A stretch of 31,030 nt of DNA from Pelargonium cotyledonis. Lineage: Eukaryota; Streptophyta; Magnoliopsida; Geraniales; Geraniaceae. Positions 1 to 11,664 of the stretch are shown here, piece after piece. The notes under the pieces were generated by a model. It ran no database searches, was not told the origin of the DNA, and saw nothing but the letters and a program-made list of their open reading frames with translations. Every line of letters starts with the position of its first letter. Within the stretch, counting starts at the first letter, position 1. Where the stretch lies: positions 1-31,030 of the forward strand of contig JAYMTA010000339.1 in assembly GCA_036897625.1 (NCBI GenBank). Direction: 5' to 3'. A program made the position numbers and the translations under genes.

Positions 1-28
1 TTATTGCATCCATCATCACTCATTTCTT

Positions 29-53
29 TATATATATATATATATATATATAT
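29..53. repeat. (TA)n microsatellite
   Basis: An uninterrupted TA dinucleotide run of about 12 units, visible directly. It is likely length-variable between individuals. Confidence 0.95.
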
Positions 54-2663
54 CCTTCTAGTATTGTCTAGAGAAGGATTTACTTATTCACTTTTTCATT
101 TTTTTTTTCAAAAAGATATTATGCAATTTTTTTATTTGAGTACCTTAAACTTATCATTGCCAGTCGGATACCTTCCTCATGTGTTAAGGTAAGATGTTGA
201 AGTATTTTAATTTGAACTTGAATTTTCGGGTTTCTTGGCTCATGTTGTGTGGAAATTTGAGGATACGCAATGAGAATCCTTGATGCTACCAAACACAGAA
301 AAAAATTTATTGAGAGAAATTCGAGAATGAAATAATAATACCGCTATCACTATATATATACATACGCACACTAGCTTAAGGTCTTGACTAGCAACATATG
401 TATGTGTGTGCATGATTGTTTGTTGAACATTTGGAGCTCATCATGGAGTTATAGTTTATTTTTCGATCGAGATTATTCTATTTTGTCAAATTTTGAGACC
501 TGCATTTACCTTATGCGCATAATAAACGGTGACTTGAGTTACATATGCATGGAGTGTCTACTGTCTCACCATGATATCATGCGGTAGAAGTGATGTGATC
601 ATCACAACCTTCTCATCGTTCTATAGTGTTTGGGCTTAACGATTGTCTCAAGTGTGGGGACTTACTTTCCATATGACCGGCCATAATTTTACTTGGGTGA
701 GCTTGTGTTGACGGTCCATGCCTTATACTATGTGACAAACTCAAAGGACCATACATTGAGTCACGACATAAATAATTGGAAAAGTACTTTTTCATGTATA
801 ATATTTTTACTTGTATTTAATATTACTAATGAAAATGTTTAGAGTAGAAAATAAATAAATGTAAATATTATAATGAATTCATTACAAATGTTAGTATTTT
901 GTACATCTTTTAATAAAGATCATCCAAAAGAAATGGTTTAATTTTTTCATAATAAGATTTGATGTATTATAATAAGTTGTTACAACTTGTTAGTGCATAA
1001 CTCATAAATGTTTATACACTAAATATGATAAATATAATTTTTATTCTCTTAGATCGATAAAATGTGAGTAAATATATTACAACATTGAAATATATCAATT
1101 CTCTATTATAAATATATTTATTAGTTATACTAAATACATGAGAAAATACATAGATAAATAAAATACATGTTTGAATCATTCTCCAAAATAATTTTATTAA
1201 AAATATTTAAATGCACCTCCAATAAATAGTAGAAATGTTGATACTATTGGTCATTGGAGTGAACGAGAATATTTAGACTTGCCAATGAAGAATAACAATA
1301 CGGTCACGTGATGTCTAATAAAATAGTGTGTTAAAAATGAGAAGTGAAATTAAGGTCAAGAGTGAAGAAAATTAACAAAATGAAACCTGCTCATTGACCA
1401 TCTTATCACGCGGTTTAGTGACATGTGCTCGTGATTAGTAGTAAGTGGACAATAGTCAAAATTCTTTCTTCCTATTTTCTCTCCATATATCTATACGTGC
1501 ATGAGCTTGCTTGCTTCGTATTTACACAAATAACTATGTATACATACATATAGTAATTAATTCATATATATAACTTCTAGTAATTTTTATTACATGTTTG
1601 TTAAATTATTTTGAGCAATACAGAATGTATAACTCAAGACATGTTGAGCTAATTAGCGGTTGATGCGTATTGAATATTTTATATGAGGTTTTAGGTTTGA
1701 GCTTTCTTGCCGAAGGTATTTGTGGATTTAAGAGAAGAGCTAACAACTAACAGGATGACGTCTCCCACTTGGAGGTGAGAAACACGGGCATTTACATGTC
1801 TGCTATCCCGCTTATAAATATATAAAAAAATGTGCAGGGTGTATAATTAGATGCAAATCAACTAAAAAAAGTTAGATATGAAGGTGAACGGAATAACAAT
1901 TAATTTTGGGTTGATTACGACCTCACAGTTTGTCCAATTTGAATGACTGCATTACCTTCGCGGAAGAAGATCACCTGCCACCTAGTACATTTTGAGTAGA
2001 GAGGAGAGAAAGAATTATCTAGTGTGCGCGTGTCCACGTGTAAGCTGGACGTCCAATAAACTCATAGGTTGATTTGCGAGGGGCCTCGGTTAGATCATTG
2101 ACTCGGAAACGAATACCTTGACTGCACCAATAAACTCATAAGGGACCAACTCATTATGAGAAAAGTGATGATCTGATGTGACTTCAAATAAGTGCAACAT
2201 GCTGACACGAAAAGTAATTATTGGAGCAACATTGAATAGAAGACATATGGTAGAGACTGAGGTTGGCTCTTATACAAATGGACGACACTTGCCGAGAGCG
2301 GGTATGGTCAATCATGTGTTTAGTTCTTGTCATTTATCATATTTCTTTTTGTGTACTTTTGAGTTTTAAAACTTCAAATATCGTTCAAATTTATACCACT
2401 TCAACAGTTCTTCTTCTCAAACTAATCTATTTGTAATACCAAACGTATCAGCGCCTCTCAAGGAATTCATTTGATCTCGTTTCTACTCTAAACCGACTCC
2501 AAAAAGCACAAGAGTCCACTTCCCAGTGAGTAAATTACTTTTTAAACGTACGTAGATGAGTTGCTTAACGCGCCATTTATATACCTTAATTAATATTCCA
2601 ACAATATTAACAAACTAATTATAGTGAGACTAAATATTTGATGGGAAGGAATTAGCGTATATC

Positions 2664-2905
2664 TCTTTTTTCATGTGTATTTTAGTTATAAGTTATCATC
2701 GGCGCATGTTTTGAGTTACAAATTATAATTTGTTTGGTTGCAAATTATAATCGGCGCGTGTTTTGATATAAAAATATATTAATCACAAATCGAACTATAC
2801 TTGTAACTATATATGTCAGATACAAATTTCAATTAATCTGATTACAAGTTATCATTGACGCGCGTTACACATGTATTACACATGAGAATACACATGAAAT
2901 AAAGA
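2664..2905. mobile_element. MITE-like element with near-perfect terminal inverted repeats
   Basis: The left end reads tcttttttcatgtgtatt (2664-2681). The right end (2887-2905) is its reverse complement apart from one extra base, so the arms pair over about 18 bp around a 242-bp unit. Inside are three diverged copies of a segment of about 25 bp with the core aagttatcatcggcgcatgt, near 2688-2716, 2741-2768 and 2843-2867. There is no coding capacity. I could not identify a clear target-site duplication or assign a superfamily, so this may be a MITE or simply an inverted-repeat-bounded satellite fragment. Confidence 0.45.
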
Positions 2906-4211
2906 CACAAGAAACAAACATTTTCCGTACCGATTATTTTAAGTAGAGCGTGTGATGTGAGTGACGCATTTTCACTGTTGGGGTCAAATACTCCGAACCA
3001 GCTGGATCAAGCTGCATGCATGTTCTTGGTCAAACTGGTCAAACGCCGCTCTTTCTAGTTTCATTACATAGCTTGGAACTTTCCATTTTATTTGTTTTGT
3101 GATATTAATTGCACCGCCAGCCAGCCACCGCCCCTTTACCGTACACAATATAGTACCGTTGGTTGGACTTTAGAGTTTCTGTTTTTTGTGTTAAGGTTCG
3201 TGTTCATACGTAAATGCAAAACGTATCTTTTCATTTTTGGCTTTTCCCAGACAGATCTTCTCCTTAAAAAATTGAAAATATGTATTGCTCTTGGATACTC
3301 TTGCTTGTTGTCTCCCATAAAGACACATGTTATTTGTTTTTAATTTAGTACTTTTATTTGTGAGGGTGGCACATCTTTTTCTTTTTCTTATTTATTTGGT
3401 GTGAAAACATTTTCGTTTAATTTTTTTTGGGATATTTGCAAGATTTTTGGAATCGTTAACCAATGCCCCGACAAATATATTATGATTTAGTTATCGAATC
3501 AATAAGCTTGTAGATTCATTATTGAATTATGCATGTACCGACTCTCTCTTATCTTATTTTTTCCTCTTCACTTTTGGTGTTCAGCTCATGAGTCTGCATC
3601 CCATGAACGTGCTTCAACTTGCTTTCTCATAAGCCATTTTTCTTCTGATTATGTTTTGCTGAGTGCATGTACATGTATTTCTCATATTGAGAATCTTTAA
3701 TATAAATACTTTTTGTTGGGAGAAAATGGTGGTAAGAGTTTGTTGAATATCACTCCTTCGTCAATGTGCATGTATGGGAAGTATGAATGAAGGAGATGGT
3801 AGAATAGATAGACTCTCAAAAATTGAAGTAAAATAGTAAGTCATTCATAGTCGTTTTAATTTAACTAATAATAACATAAGTTTAATTTTCATATTAAAAA
3901 TAATATTTAATTACTTAAAATGACAAATATTACCGAAGAAGATATATCTATTTAACGGTAAAATAATATGTAATCCAAAATATCAAAATTCACGAGGTAA
4001 GCGACTTATTCAAAAATACTGAAACTTAAACAATGATTTTTTTTCACCTTTAATCTATTAATTCTTTTTCTATAAAATTACATCCTTGCTCGAAAATTCA
4101 GTGACAGAGAAATAGAAACAATTCACCATTGAAAAAAAAAATACCAATTTAACTTCCAGAAGGAAAAAATACCAATTTTGGGAAGGAAAAAAACAAATTC
4201 CGAAGAGAAAG

Positions 4212-4574
4212 TTGCGGTGTGGGGTATGGGAAATGCGGGGATCCAGTAGTTGGTTCAGTGGCGGGAATGGATCAACGACTTCTTCAAACAAATCCCAATC
4301 AGATTTCCCAATCTCACTCACACCAGAAGAAGAACAATACCAACAATTTGATCAAATTTCAGAAACGACCCAGAAAAAAAGACACTACATTCTGCAACAA
4401 TTTAAATACCAAAATGCTGGGTTTTTGCAACCATTATCATCCAAATTGAAGAAACCTGGTTTTGGTGATGGTGAAGTCTTCAATTTTGATCTGGGAGTTT
4501 TTGAAATCAGGTTCTGTATTTGGGTGGTTTTGCTTTTATTTTCATATTCATTGTTGATATATATGAATTTATGA
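4212..4574 (+). other. Upstream ORFs in the probable leader of the TPR+PB1 gene
   Basis: Two overlapping open frames, 120 codons from 4212 and 76 codons from 4219, lie 260-620 bp before the start codon of the TPR+PB1 gene. The region between about 4510 and 4821 looks intron-like, with T-rich sequence and a possible donor at caggttctg near 4511 and acceptor at ataag near 4821. Splicing it would make this a leader exon and these frames uORFs. I recognise no protein family in either frame. They are not in frame with the main ORF after the simplest splice. Confidence 0.35.
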
Positions 4575-4832
4575 AGGTGGGTTTTGGTTACAAGTGCAAC
4601 AACTCTTGAGGTTTCAATGTCTCTTCTGGGTCAGTTTCTCTTACTGAAATTTCCAATCAATTTTGTTTGTATTTGTGGACTGGTAGTTGATTAGAATCAA
4701 ACCCTAGCTGCTCATTAATCTTTGATTTTGAAGGTTTAGTTCTGTTAATACTTGGCCCAGATTATGTAGGGCCTCTTTAACTGATTCTAGTGATTGATTT
4801 GCCACGTTTTGCCCCTATAAGATTGATTATCA

Positions 4833-7111
4833 ATGGGAAAGCCACCTGGGAAGAAGAAGATTCTAGAAGGACAAAGCCCTAGAAGTGCTAGTTTTAGGTT
4901 TAGAGGGAGCAGCAAACAACTGGACGATGACACCGTGGTCTTCGTCAACATGGCTCAAGAGCTAAAAGAGGAAGGCAACAAGCTTTTCCAGAATCGCGAT
5001 CATGAAGGGGCGATGCTGAAGTATCAGAAAGCCCTCAAACTTCTAACCGGGAACCACATTGATGCTGCCCACCTTCATAGCAACATGGCGGAGTGTTATA
5101 TGCAATTGGGTTTAGGTGAGTACCCTCGAGCCATCGATGAATGTAATTTGGCATTAGAGATATCTTCTAGATATAGTAAGGCTTTGTTGAAGCGTGCAAG
5201 GTGTTATGAGGGGTTGGGTAGGTTAGATTTGGCATACAAGGATGTTAATACTGTACTGGGCATGGAGCCGAATAATATTATGGCATTGGAGATAGTGCGG
5301 AGGTTGAGGAAGGTGATGGCTGAAAAAGAAGTTAAAGTTGAATTGGAGGTTGATTTTGGTTGTCCGGATGCACGTAAGGCTTTGCATTTTGGTAGAACCT
5401 TGAAAGAAAAGACAAAGAGGAGGAAGGCTCTTGAAAATGGGGAGAATCATAATCAAGAGGACAAGATAGTTGTGGAAGATAAGGGGAATGTTGATAAGAT
5501 TAAGGAGTTGGTTATTAAGAATGATAAGGAGGAAAAAGTGGACACGGAGGCTGTGAAAGAAGAAAAAATTGTTACAAGGACGGTGAAATTGGTCTATGGG
5601 GAGGATATAAGGTGGGCACAGTTACCGCTGAATTGTAGTGTAGGATTGGCGAGGGAGATAGTTCGGGATAGGTTTCCAAGCTTGAAGAGCGTCCTCATTA
5701 AGTATCGGGATATGGAGGGTGATTTGATTACAATTACTACCACAGATGAGCTGAGGCTGGCTGAAAAGTCGGGTGGTCCTCTGGGTTCACTAAGATTTTA
5801 CTTAGTTGCAGTGAGTCCTGATCAAGAACCAGATTATGAGGAAATGAGTAATCAAAGAGAGTTGCACAATGTTAATAAGCCGACTAATCTCACCGAGTTG
5901 CATAATGTTGAAAATAAACCAACTAATCTTGCGGAGAATGCGAATGTAGGTACATGTAAAGAAGCAGAGAAGGAAAAGGGTTCTTGTTGTGTTGAAGATT
6001 GGCTTGTTCAGTTTGCGCGGTTGTTCAAGAACCATGTTGGGTTTGATTCAGATTCATTTCTAGATCTTCATGAGATTGGAATGAAACTTTACTCGGAGGC
6101 AATGGAGGACACCGTGACATGCGAAGAAGCCGAAGAACTTTTTGAAATTGCTGCAGATCAATTTCAAGAGATGGCAGCTTTGGCTTTCTTCAACTGGGGA
6201 AATATTCACATGTCCATGGCAAGAAAACAGATCTATTTTTCTGAGGATGGATCAAGGGAGTACATACTTGAACAGGCTAAATCTGCATATGAGTGGGCGC
6301 ATAAAGAATATGTCAAGGCAGGAGTAAGGTACGATGAAGCTATGAAGGTGAAACCAGATTTCTATGAAGCTCTTCTTGCTCATGCACAACAATATTTTGA
6401 GCAAGCAAAGCTCTGTTGGTATAATGCAATAGGGAACAAGATCAATTTGGAAGACAATTTAGAATCTGGACCTTCCTCAGAAGTCTTACAACTTTATGAT
6501 CATGCCGAGGAAAACATGGATAGAGGCATGCAAATGTGGGAGGAGATGGAAGAACAGCGTTTAAATGGAATCTCTAAGTTTGATAAATATAAATCCCAGC
6601 TGCAGAAAATGGGTTTGGATGGTCTATATAACGATTTGTCTGCAGATGAAGCCGCAGAAAAGAATGCAAACATGAAATCACAACTATATCTTTTGTGGGG
6701 TACCATGTTGTATGAACGTTCTGTCGTGGAGTATAAGCTAGGGCTGGTAACTTGGGAAGAATGTCTAGAGGTATCAGTTGAAAAGTTTGAATTTGCCGGG
6801 GCTTCTCCAACGGATATAGCTGTTATGATAAAAAACCATAGTTCCAATGTAGGTGCACATAATGGTAAGATACAGTTCGAGTACTTACAGAAGAATGTTT
6901 GTTAATGATCATATATATCTTCCTAGTTCTTGAAAGTACTGACCAATTTGCTTTCTACGCAGTTCTAGGATTCAAAATTGATGAGATAGTTCAGGCCTGG
7001 AATGATATGTATGATGCTAAGAGGTGGGAGATTGGTGTTCCATCTTTTCGCTTGGAACCATTGTTTCGCCGACGAGCACCAGAACTTCATAGCATGCTGG
7101 AGCATCTTTGA
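4833..7111 (+). CDS. TPR and PB1 domain protein, CLMP1/PHOX-like co-chaperone
   Basis: There are two coding exons, 4833-6864 and 6963-7111. The 98-bp GT-AG intron restores the frame and gives 726 aa. An in-frame TGA nine bases before the ATG fixes the start. Residues 41 to about 155 form an N-terminal TPR domain with carboxylate-clamp-like residues (K45, N49, N84, K116, K120), as in Hsp90/Hsp70-binding TPRs. A Lys/Glu-rich linker follows, then a PB1 domain at about 249-328 with the basic residue K252 and an acidic OPCA-type loop (D293, E295, D297). The C-terminal half is helical and TPR-like, ending in the family-typical [10 protein letters not shown]...[12 protein letters not shown] block encoded by exon 2. 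In Arabidopsis this family includes CLMP1, which is needed for chloroplast separation and distribution, and the PHOX proteins. Assignment to the family is firm; which paralogue it is remains open. Chaperone binding is inferred from the clamp residues. Confidence 0.93.
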
Positions 7112-7947
7112 GTTTTTTTGTTGATGATTGGGTATTCTTGGAGAGCATCGAAGAAATTGTACAGACCTCTTTAGCTTATTTTTTAAAAGCTACATTGTTG
7201 CCAGCTAAGATAGGTAAGTCTTCATATATTATTTGGCCTTTTCAACTAGAGTTTTCTTATGTTTTGACCATGTAGCATCGTTGACATTATGTTTTCTATG
7301 AGAAAATTGATCTCTATACTTACATGATAACAAACACAATCTTCTATGCATTTTCTTGAACTCTTGGTACCGTTTTATGTAAATTATAAAGGAATATTAA
7401 TTCTAATATAGAAGTCTTTGTAGGGTACCTAAGGATGTTTCTTTCATCTAACCAACAATGATAAAATAAGTAGAAACTTTAATTAAACTAAATGCTATGT
7501 GGATGATAGGTCATGATTTCTATTAACCACAGTAGATTTGTTTTGTTCATGTCAACGTACATTTTTCTCAAAGTGGATCCGGCTAGAATTAAACATTGAA
7601 AAATTGGAAGTTGAATATATAACGTAGTCTATGATGAGGTTTTGTTCTCCATTTGGGTTGAAGGTTGTAAGAGTAAATGGGTTAGCAATGGACCATTTTC
7701 ATTGGTTTAGTAAGTCTGGAAAGGACTATAGTAATCCTTTAATTACTTCTAATGAATCAATTCTCTTACCTCTTTGATGCAACCCTCGGATGTATAACAT
7801 GTTGAAATCAATTATGCATGTCTAATTTGAGTAATTTCTCAGTGAACTTTGAGTTCTAGAAAATTTTGTAATTGTTGTTATAATGTTTGAATGATATATA
7901 CTTACAAGGAAAAGTCAGAGTGGTTCATGTTTATATCTCTCTCTCAG

Positions 7948-8282
7948 TCAATGAGGAGCCGAAATCCACTGGAAGGAATGTGCCAATGGATCTGTGTCGA
8001 TGAGGTGGAACATAGCATGGAAATGAGCGTATCGCATGTTGTTTAAGTCTTTCACGGGTAACTTTTGTGTACAATGAAGGTTCATTCTCTGTTCATCTCT
8101 AAATGAAGCTTAATTCTTTTTGCGTGATATTGGTGCAGTTACCCTGTAAACACTACGCCTATTTCGGTTTGTACTCTAAACGTTGAAGTTGATGTCATGT
8201 TAGGACAGTTGGTTGCCAAATATGCAGATGACCCAATGAAATTTTTAGCTGCGTCATCCGATTTTCATCACTGGGCATTTTG
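7948..8282 (+). pseudogene. Decayed MEMO1-family gene, two internal exons
   Basis: Two exon relics align with plant MEMO1-like proteins (class III extradiol dioxygenase-like fold). Relic A, 7948-8057, reads VNEEPKSTG...PMDL, then after a 2-nt loss VDEVEHSMEM, then an in-frame TAA, then VFHG. This is colinear with the family's VNEELKATG...MDLRVDEAEHSMEM...VF. Relic B, 8139-8282, reads PISVCTLN...MLGQLVAKYADDP...SSDFHHW, matching the family's MYGQLLAKYVDDP...SSDFCHWG, with the conserved Cys replaced by His. An 81-bp intron with intact GT and AG separates them, and a donor (gtatgt) follows B. The 5' exons and the last exons were not found nearby. The preserved intron argues for a segmental genomic copy, not a retrocopy. 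The frameshift, stop and missing exons make it non-functional. Confidence 0.85.
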
Positions 8283-8668
8283 GTATGTTGCACATTTATC
8301 ATTCACTTGTTCATTAAAGCTTGCATTTTTACTTCTTACATGACATCTACATCTTTATGTGAGTACTTCAAATTTCACACAATTTTCTCCTACCGAATAC
8401 TGGATAATGAGAAGTTGTATTGAAGTCTTGCTCAAACAAAAGTTGTGAATGTTTTACCATATATTTAGGGGAAAATAGTTTCATGATTATGAAATATGGA
8501 CCACTTTGTTGAATTTCATTGCTTTGTATCATAAATTGATAGATCTTTTAGTGCTATATAACCATTTTTTTTGTGTTATGTCATTGTGTGTGGGCGTGTT
8601 CCTTTATGAGTTTTGCTTGTTAATCTTAGTTTTAGATTTTACTAATGCCGCTGGTTTGAGTTCATTTT

Positions 8669-8794
8669 ATGTCAACTGCATGTATTCTAAATCGTTTAGA
8701 TGAGGACGACAACTTGCAAAATATAAAGATGGAGATTTTTGAATGGGAGCACGCGAAACGAGCAAAAAGGCGAGAACCACGAGAGACGTTGTAG
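8669..8794 (+). CDS. Short 41-codon ORF of unknown function
   Basis: A short open frame of 41 codons starts ATG TCA ACT GCA and ends at TAG 8792-8794. It is acidic first (LDEDDNLQN) and then strongly basic (WEHAKRAKRREPRE), a composition that looks like protein and not random AT-rich DNA. The T-rich stretch ending cgtttag just before the Asp-rich part could be a splice acceptor, so this may be the last exon of a lost or unrecognised gene and not a stand-alone ORF. I do not recognise the family. It lies downstream of the MEMO1 relic but shows no similarity to that family's C-terminus. Confidence 0.25.
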   Translation: MSTACILNRLDEDDNLQNIKMEIFEWEHAKRAKRREPRETL

Positions 8795-8799
8795 GTTAT

Positions 8800-10950
8800 G
8801 CATTTGCAGATATGGATGCTTGAAGTTGTACTCATCTTCATGGTTTTGCAGGAAAAAAAGCTTTAGCAAATCAAACACTGAATTGATGACTTTGTAATAT
8901 TGTCTTCAAAACCTTGTTTGTATAATGATGATACAGTTGTAGGATTGTATGTAGTTTGTTGTTGTTCATTGGTTGTACAATGAATGAACATTGATAAATA
9001 TGTAGGATTTGATATTGATAATAATATTTGCCTTATAGTAACATAATCTATTGTGAGGGTAAGAACATTGAACATTGAAGGTCCCAAGTGTATTTGAGAC
9101 AACAAATGGATACTCAAATAATATTGGGACATTTGAGGTAAAGAAAATTTTAACCATCCTCTTCACTGTACAAGATACATTAGAATTGACGAAAAGTATT
9201 ATGATTAAAATATGTGTTTTTTTTTCCCAGTCTATCTAGGTTCAGACTTGCATTTCCAAGTATAATGACGGGGTATGACGCACTCACCACATGTCGAGCA
9301 ATGGTTGTAGTGAACGAGAGCATCGATTTGGTGCGTGCAGGCTCGCGCTGAGCTCAATCACCCATGAAAGAAGGTGAGTTCACGCATTGACTCGGTCCGA
9401 ATTGGGTGAGTCCACCCAACAACTTAGCCAAGTCGGTGAATCCATATATTGACTCCATAGGCCAACAGGGGGAACGATCAGGTGCAATGCAATGATAGTT
9501 TAGTTAGGTGGTATGACAGTCATTTGGAAAAAGGAGAAGCGTGTGACACAGGATAAAAACAGTTAAGACTTGTCGCATGCGTGGGAGCGCATAACTTCTT
9601 TCTGTTGAGTTTTTTTTTTCTTTTCTTCTCAACATTCATAAACTGATATTTTGGACTTTTCGAGTCCATCATCTTGATTCGATCTTTTATCAGCGCCAAT
9701 ATTTTTCAATAAAAAATATATTGAACTTTTACAAGAAGCTTACTTTGAGTTTATCTTCGTTTCAAGTCTTATCAAAACTACTCAAAATCTTAAGTTTAGT
9801 TTCGAAATACAAGAGAACTCAATCAAATCAGTTCCAAGCACAAGTAACAACTTTGAAGTATAGATTATATTTATATTTAAAAAAAAATCATCTTCAAATT
9901 GTCGTTTTGTTCACTCATCAACTGTGTTTGTAATTGTACTTGTTAGAATATTGTCATATAATAAATTGAATAAAGTAGAAAAAGAGGAAAGGAAGGAACC
10001 AAAGTAGAGAAAAGAAAGGACCCACTGAAGCTATCTAAGATTCTGATCTAAATCCCATGCTTCCATCACATGGACCATATCGACGCCCCACCGTATGGTA
10101 CCTACTCCGCCCACGTGGAATCACACTCGCCCTAACCTTAAGATTGTGGAGATTTTCTCTGACACGTTCGCTCATACCAAATCTTAGGTCTCCTACCCAT
10201 AATCTCGTGACTGACTGCTACACAAAAATCTCACGAGATGATATTAAAAGTAGCAATATGAAAAGAGATTAAATAATATAATACGTTAATTTTTTTTAGT
10301 TTAAAATAAATAAAACTAATAAAATTACATAAAAAATTTTAATAATAAATTCGTGAAAACGTAACGTTTTTTTAGACTTATAATTTCAATCAGACATCAC
10401 AACCTCATCAACAACTTACTATATGTCAAGTAACTTTTCACTTAACGTTTTTGTTCACATACGATAAATTAGTTTAATCAAATAATTGTATGTCTTTCAG
10501 TGATCAAATTTTCATATTTGATCGGTTGGAGAAAAATGAAATTATGTCAGTTTGATCAAATTAGCAAATAATTTTGTTTTCATCTATTATGGGAAATAAA
10601 AGTGAACTTGCATATAAAGGAATATGTGAATAGTTGTATAAAATTGTTGTATACATTTGAAGGATTTATAAACTATTGAGATTATAACACTCGAATAAAA
10701 TAATATGTTGTAATCATATTAAATTTAAATTTATATTTATCTAAGTGAATTTGTAGTAGTAGAGCAACCCGCTAGTTCAAAACATTTAAATTAAGTGTCA
10801 TAACCGTGTAGGTGATTTATCTTAAGATCAAGGAGTCTCAACCACAGACTTAGCCAAGACAAACAAAAAATTGATTCAGGTTGGCGCTCCACGTCTATAA
10901 AATTATTAAAGCGAGTGTAAGTGCTAATTTATAATATGACATCACGCATT
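8800..10950. other. Intergenic region, no gene recognised
   Basis: No open frame above about 90 codons and none with a recognisable motif. The part at 9240-9480 is less AT-rich and carries degenerate repeats around ggtgagtt/ggtgaatcc plus a 7-bp hairpin (ttgggtg at 9402-9408 with cacccaa at 9413-9419). The part at 9600-9940 resembles old transposon-derived DNA, but I could not find LTR ends or coding remnants. The segment 10030-10230 is GC-richer, with a CACGTGG motif near 10118. Confidence 0.5.
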
Positions 10951-10954
10951 TGAG

Positions 10955-11403
10955 ATTTGGAAAGACAAGAATAAGTTTGTTTTTGAAGGGAAGTCTCAGG
11001 AATGGAGAAGAGTCATGGAGGCAGATAAGATCAGCTTCCAAAGTGCCTGGAAAGCTATGATTAGGAGATCTTATGAGAAGCAAAAAACAAATGCGAGATC
11101 AGATGTCCAAAGGATAGAAGACTTAAGAGACTCGACTCCAGAGAGGTCATCTTCCTCTGTGATGGAGCATTCGACAACAACTATAGTGGTGTCGGATGGG
11201 AAATGGTCAAACTAGACGGCATTGTCATGGCTTAATTATGCAAACCTTCTTCAACTTTATTACCATATCATGCAGAACTTGATGCTATAATATATGTCAT
11301 TCACTTTGCTAAAGAATACAATTTACAGCAGGTTGACATCCTTTGTGATTCGATTAATGTATGCAGGATCTCTCGACGCCATTTTAGCAATGTCGAAGCC
11401 TAG
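10955..11403 (+). mobile_element. LINE (L1-type) 3' fragment with broken RNase H-like domain
   Basis: Reading from 10955 gives IWKDKNKFVFEG followed by a basic linker, typical of the region before the RNase H domain in plant non-LTR retrotransposon polyproteins. A frame change near 11140 leads into the RNase H-like segment at 11146-11403: FLCDGAFDNNYSGVGW, then an in-frame TAA at 11233-11235, then PYHAELDAI and VDILCDSINV, where the catalytic-type Asp and Glu positions are still readable. The element is 5'-truncated and carries at least one frameshift and one stop, so it is dead. The sequence to about 11580 (ctcggtccttcctatcc...taaattataactttatc plus an A-run) looks like the element's 3' tail. 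Confidence 0.8.
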
Positions 11404-11606
11404 ACCAGCGGAGAAGAAGCAAAGGCGCTGCTTAAAAAAAAATTCGTTGTTTTTTTGTAAATGAGCTACCTGACGGATTGTGTCTGGAGCCCGTAATTTA
11501 GCGCAAACAGGTAAAATTGGTTTTTTTAAAGCTCGGTCCTTCCTATCCTATTAATATAAATTATAACTTTATCAAAAAATATCTAGTTATCTACCCTGCA
11601 CATCAA

Positions 11607-11661
<55 letters not shown>
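11607..11661. repeat. (AT)10(AG)17 compound microsatellite
   Basis: A clean AT dinucleotide tract (11607-11626) runs directly into an AG tract (11627-11661), immediately downstream of the LINE fragment tail and 0.35 kb upstream of the WVD2-like gene's leader. Confidence 0.95.

Positions 11662-11664
<3 letters not shown>

Larger units (their letters stand above)
1..4200. other. AT-rich intergenic region, no gene recognised
   Basis: The longest open frames here are under 85 codons, have no recognisable motif and look like chance ORFs. The stretch starts with a (TA)n run at 29-53, has a shorter TA run near 349-360, and contains the inverted-repeat element listed separately at 2664-2905. The last part (about 4.0-4.2 kb) should include the promoter of the TPR+PB1 gene. 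Nothing else could be supported. Confidence 0.6.

Noticed and set aside
9240..9950. Possible solo LTR or TRIM element
   Set aside because: I could not find TG...CA ends, a target duplication or a primer-binding site, so the suspicion is only compositional.
10057..10272. 71-codon frame in a GC-richer patch
   Set aside because: No recognisable family, no flanking splice or promoter logic; Leu/Arg-rich composition looks like chance.
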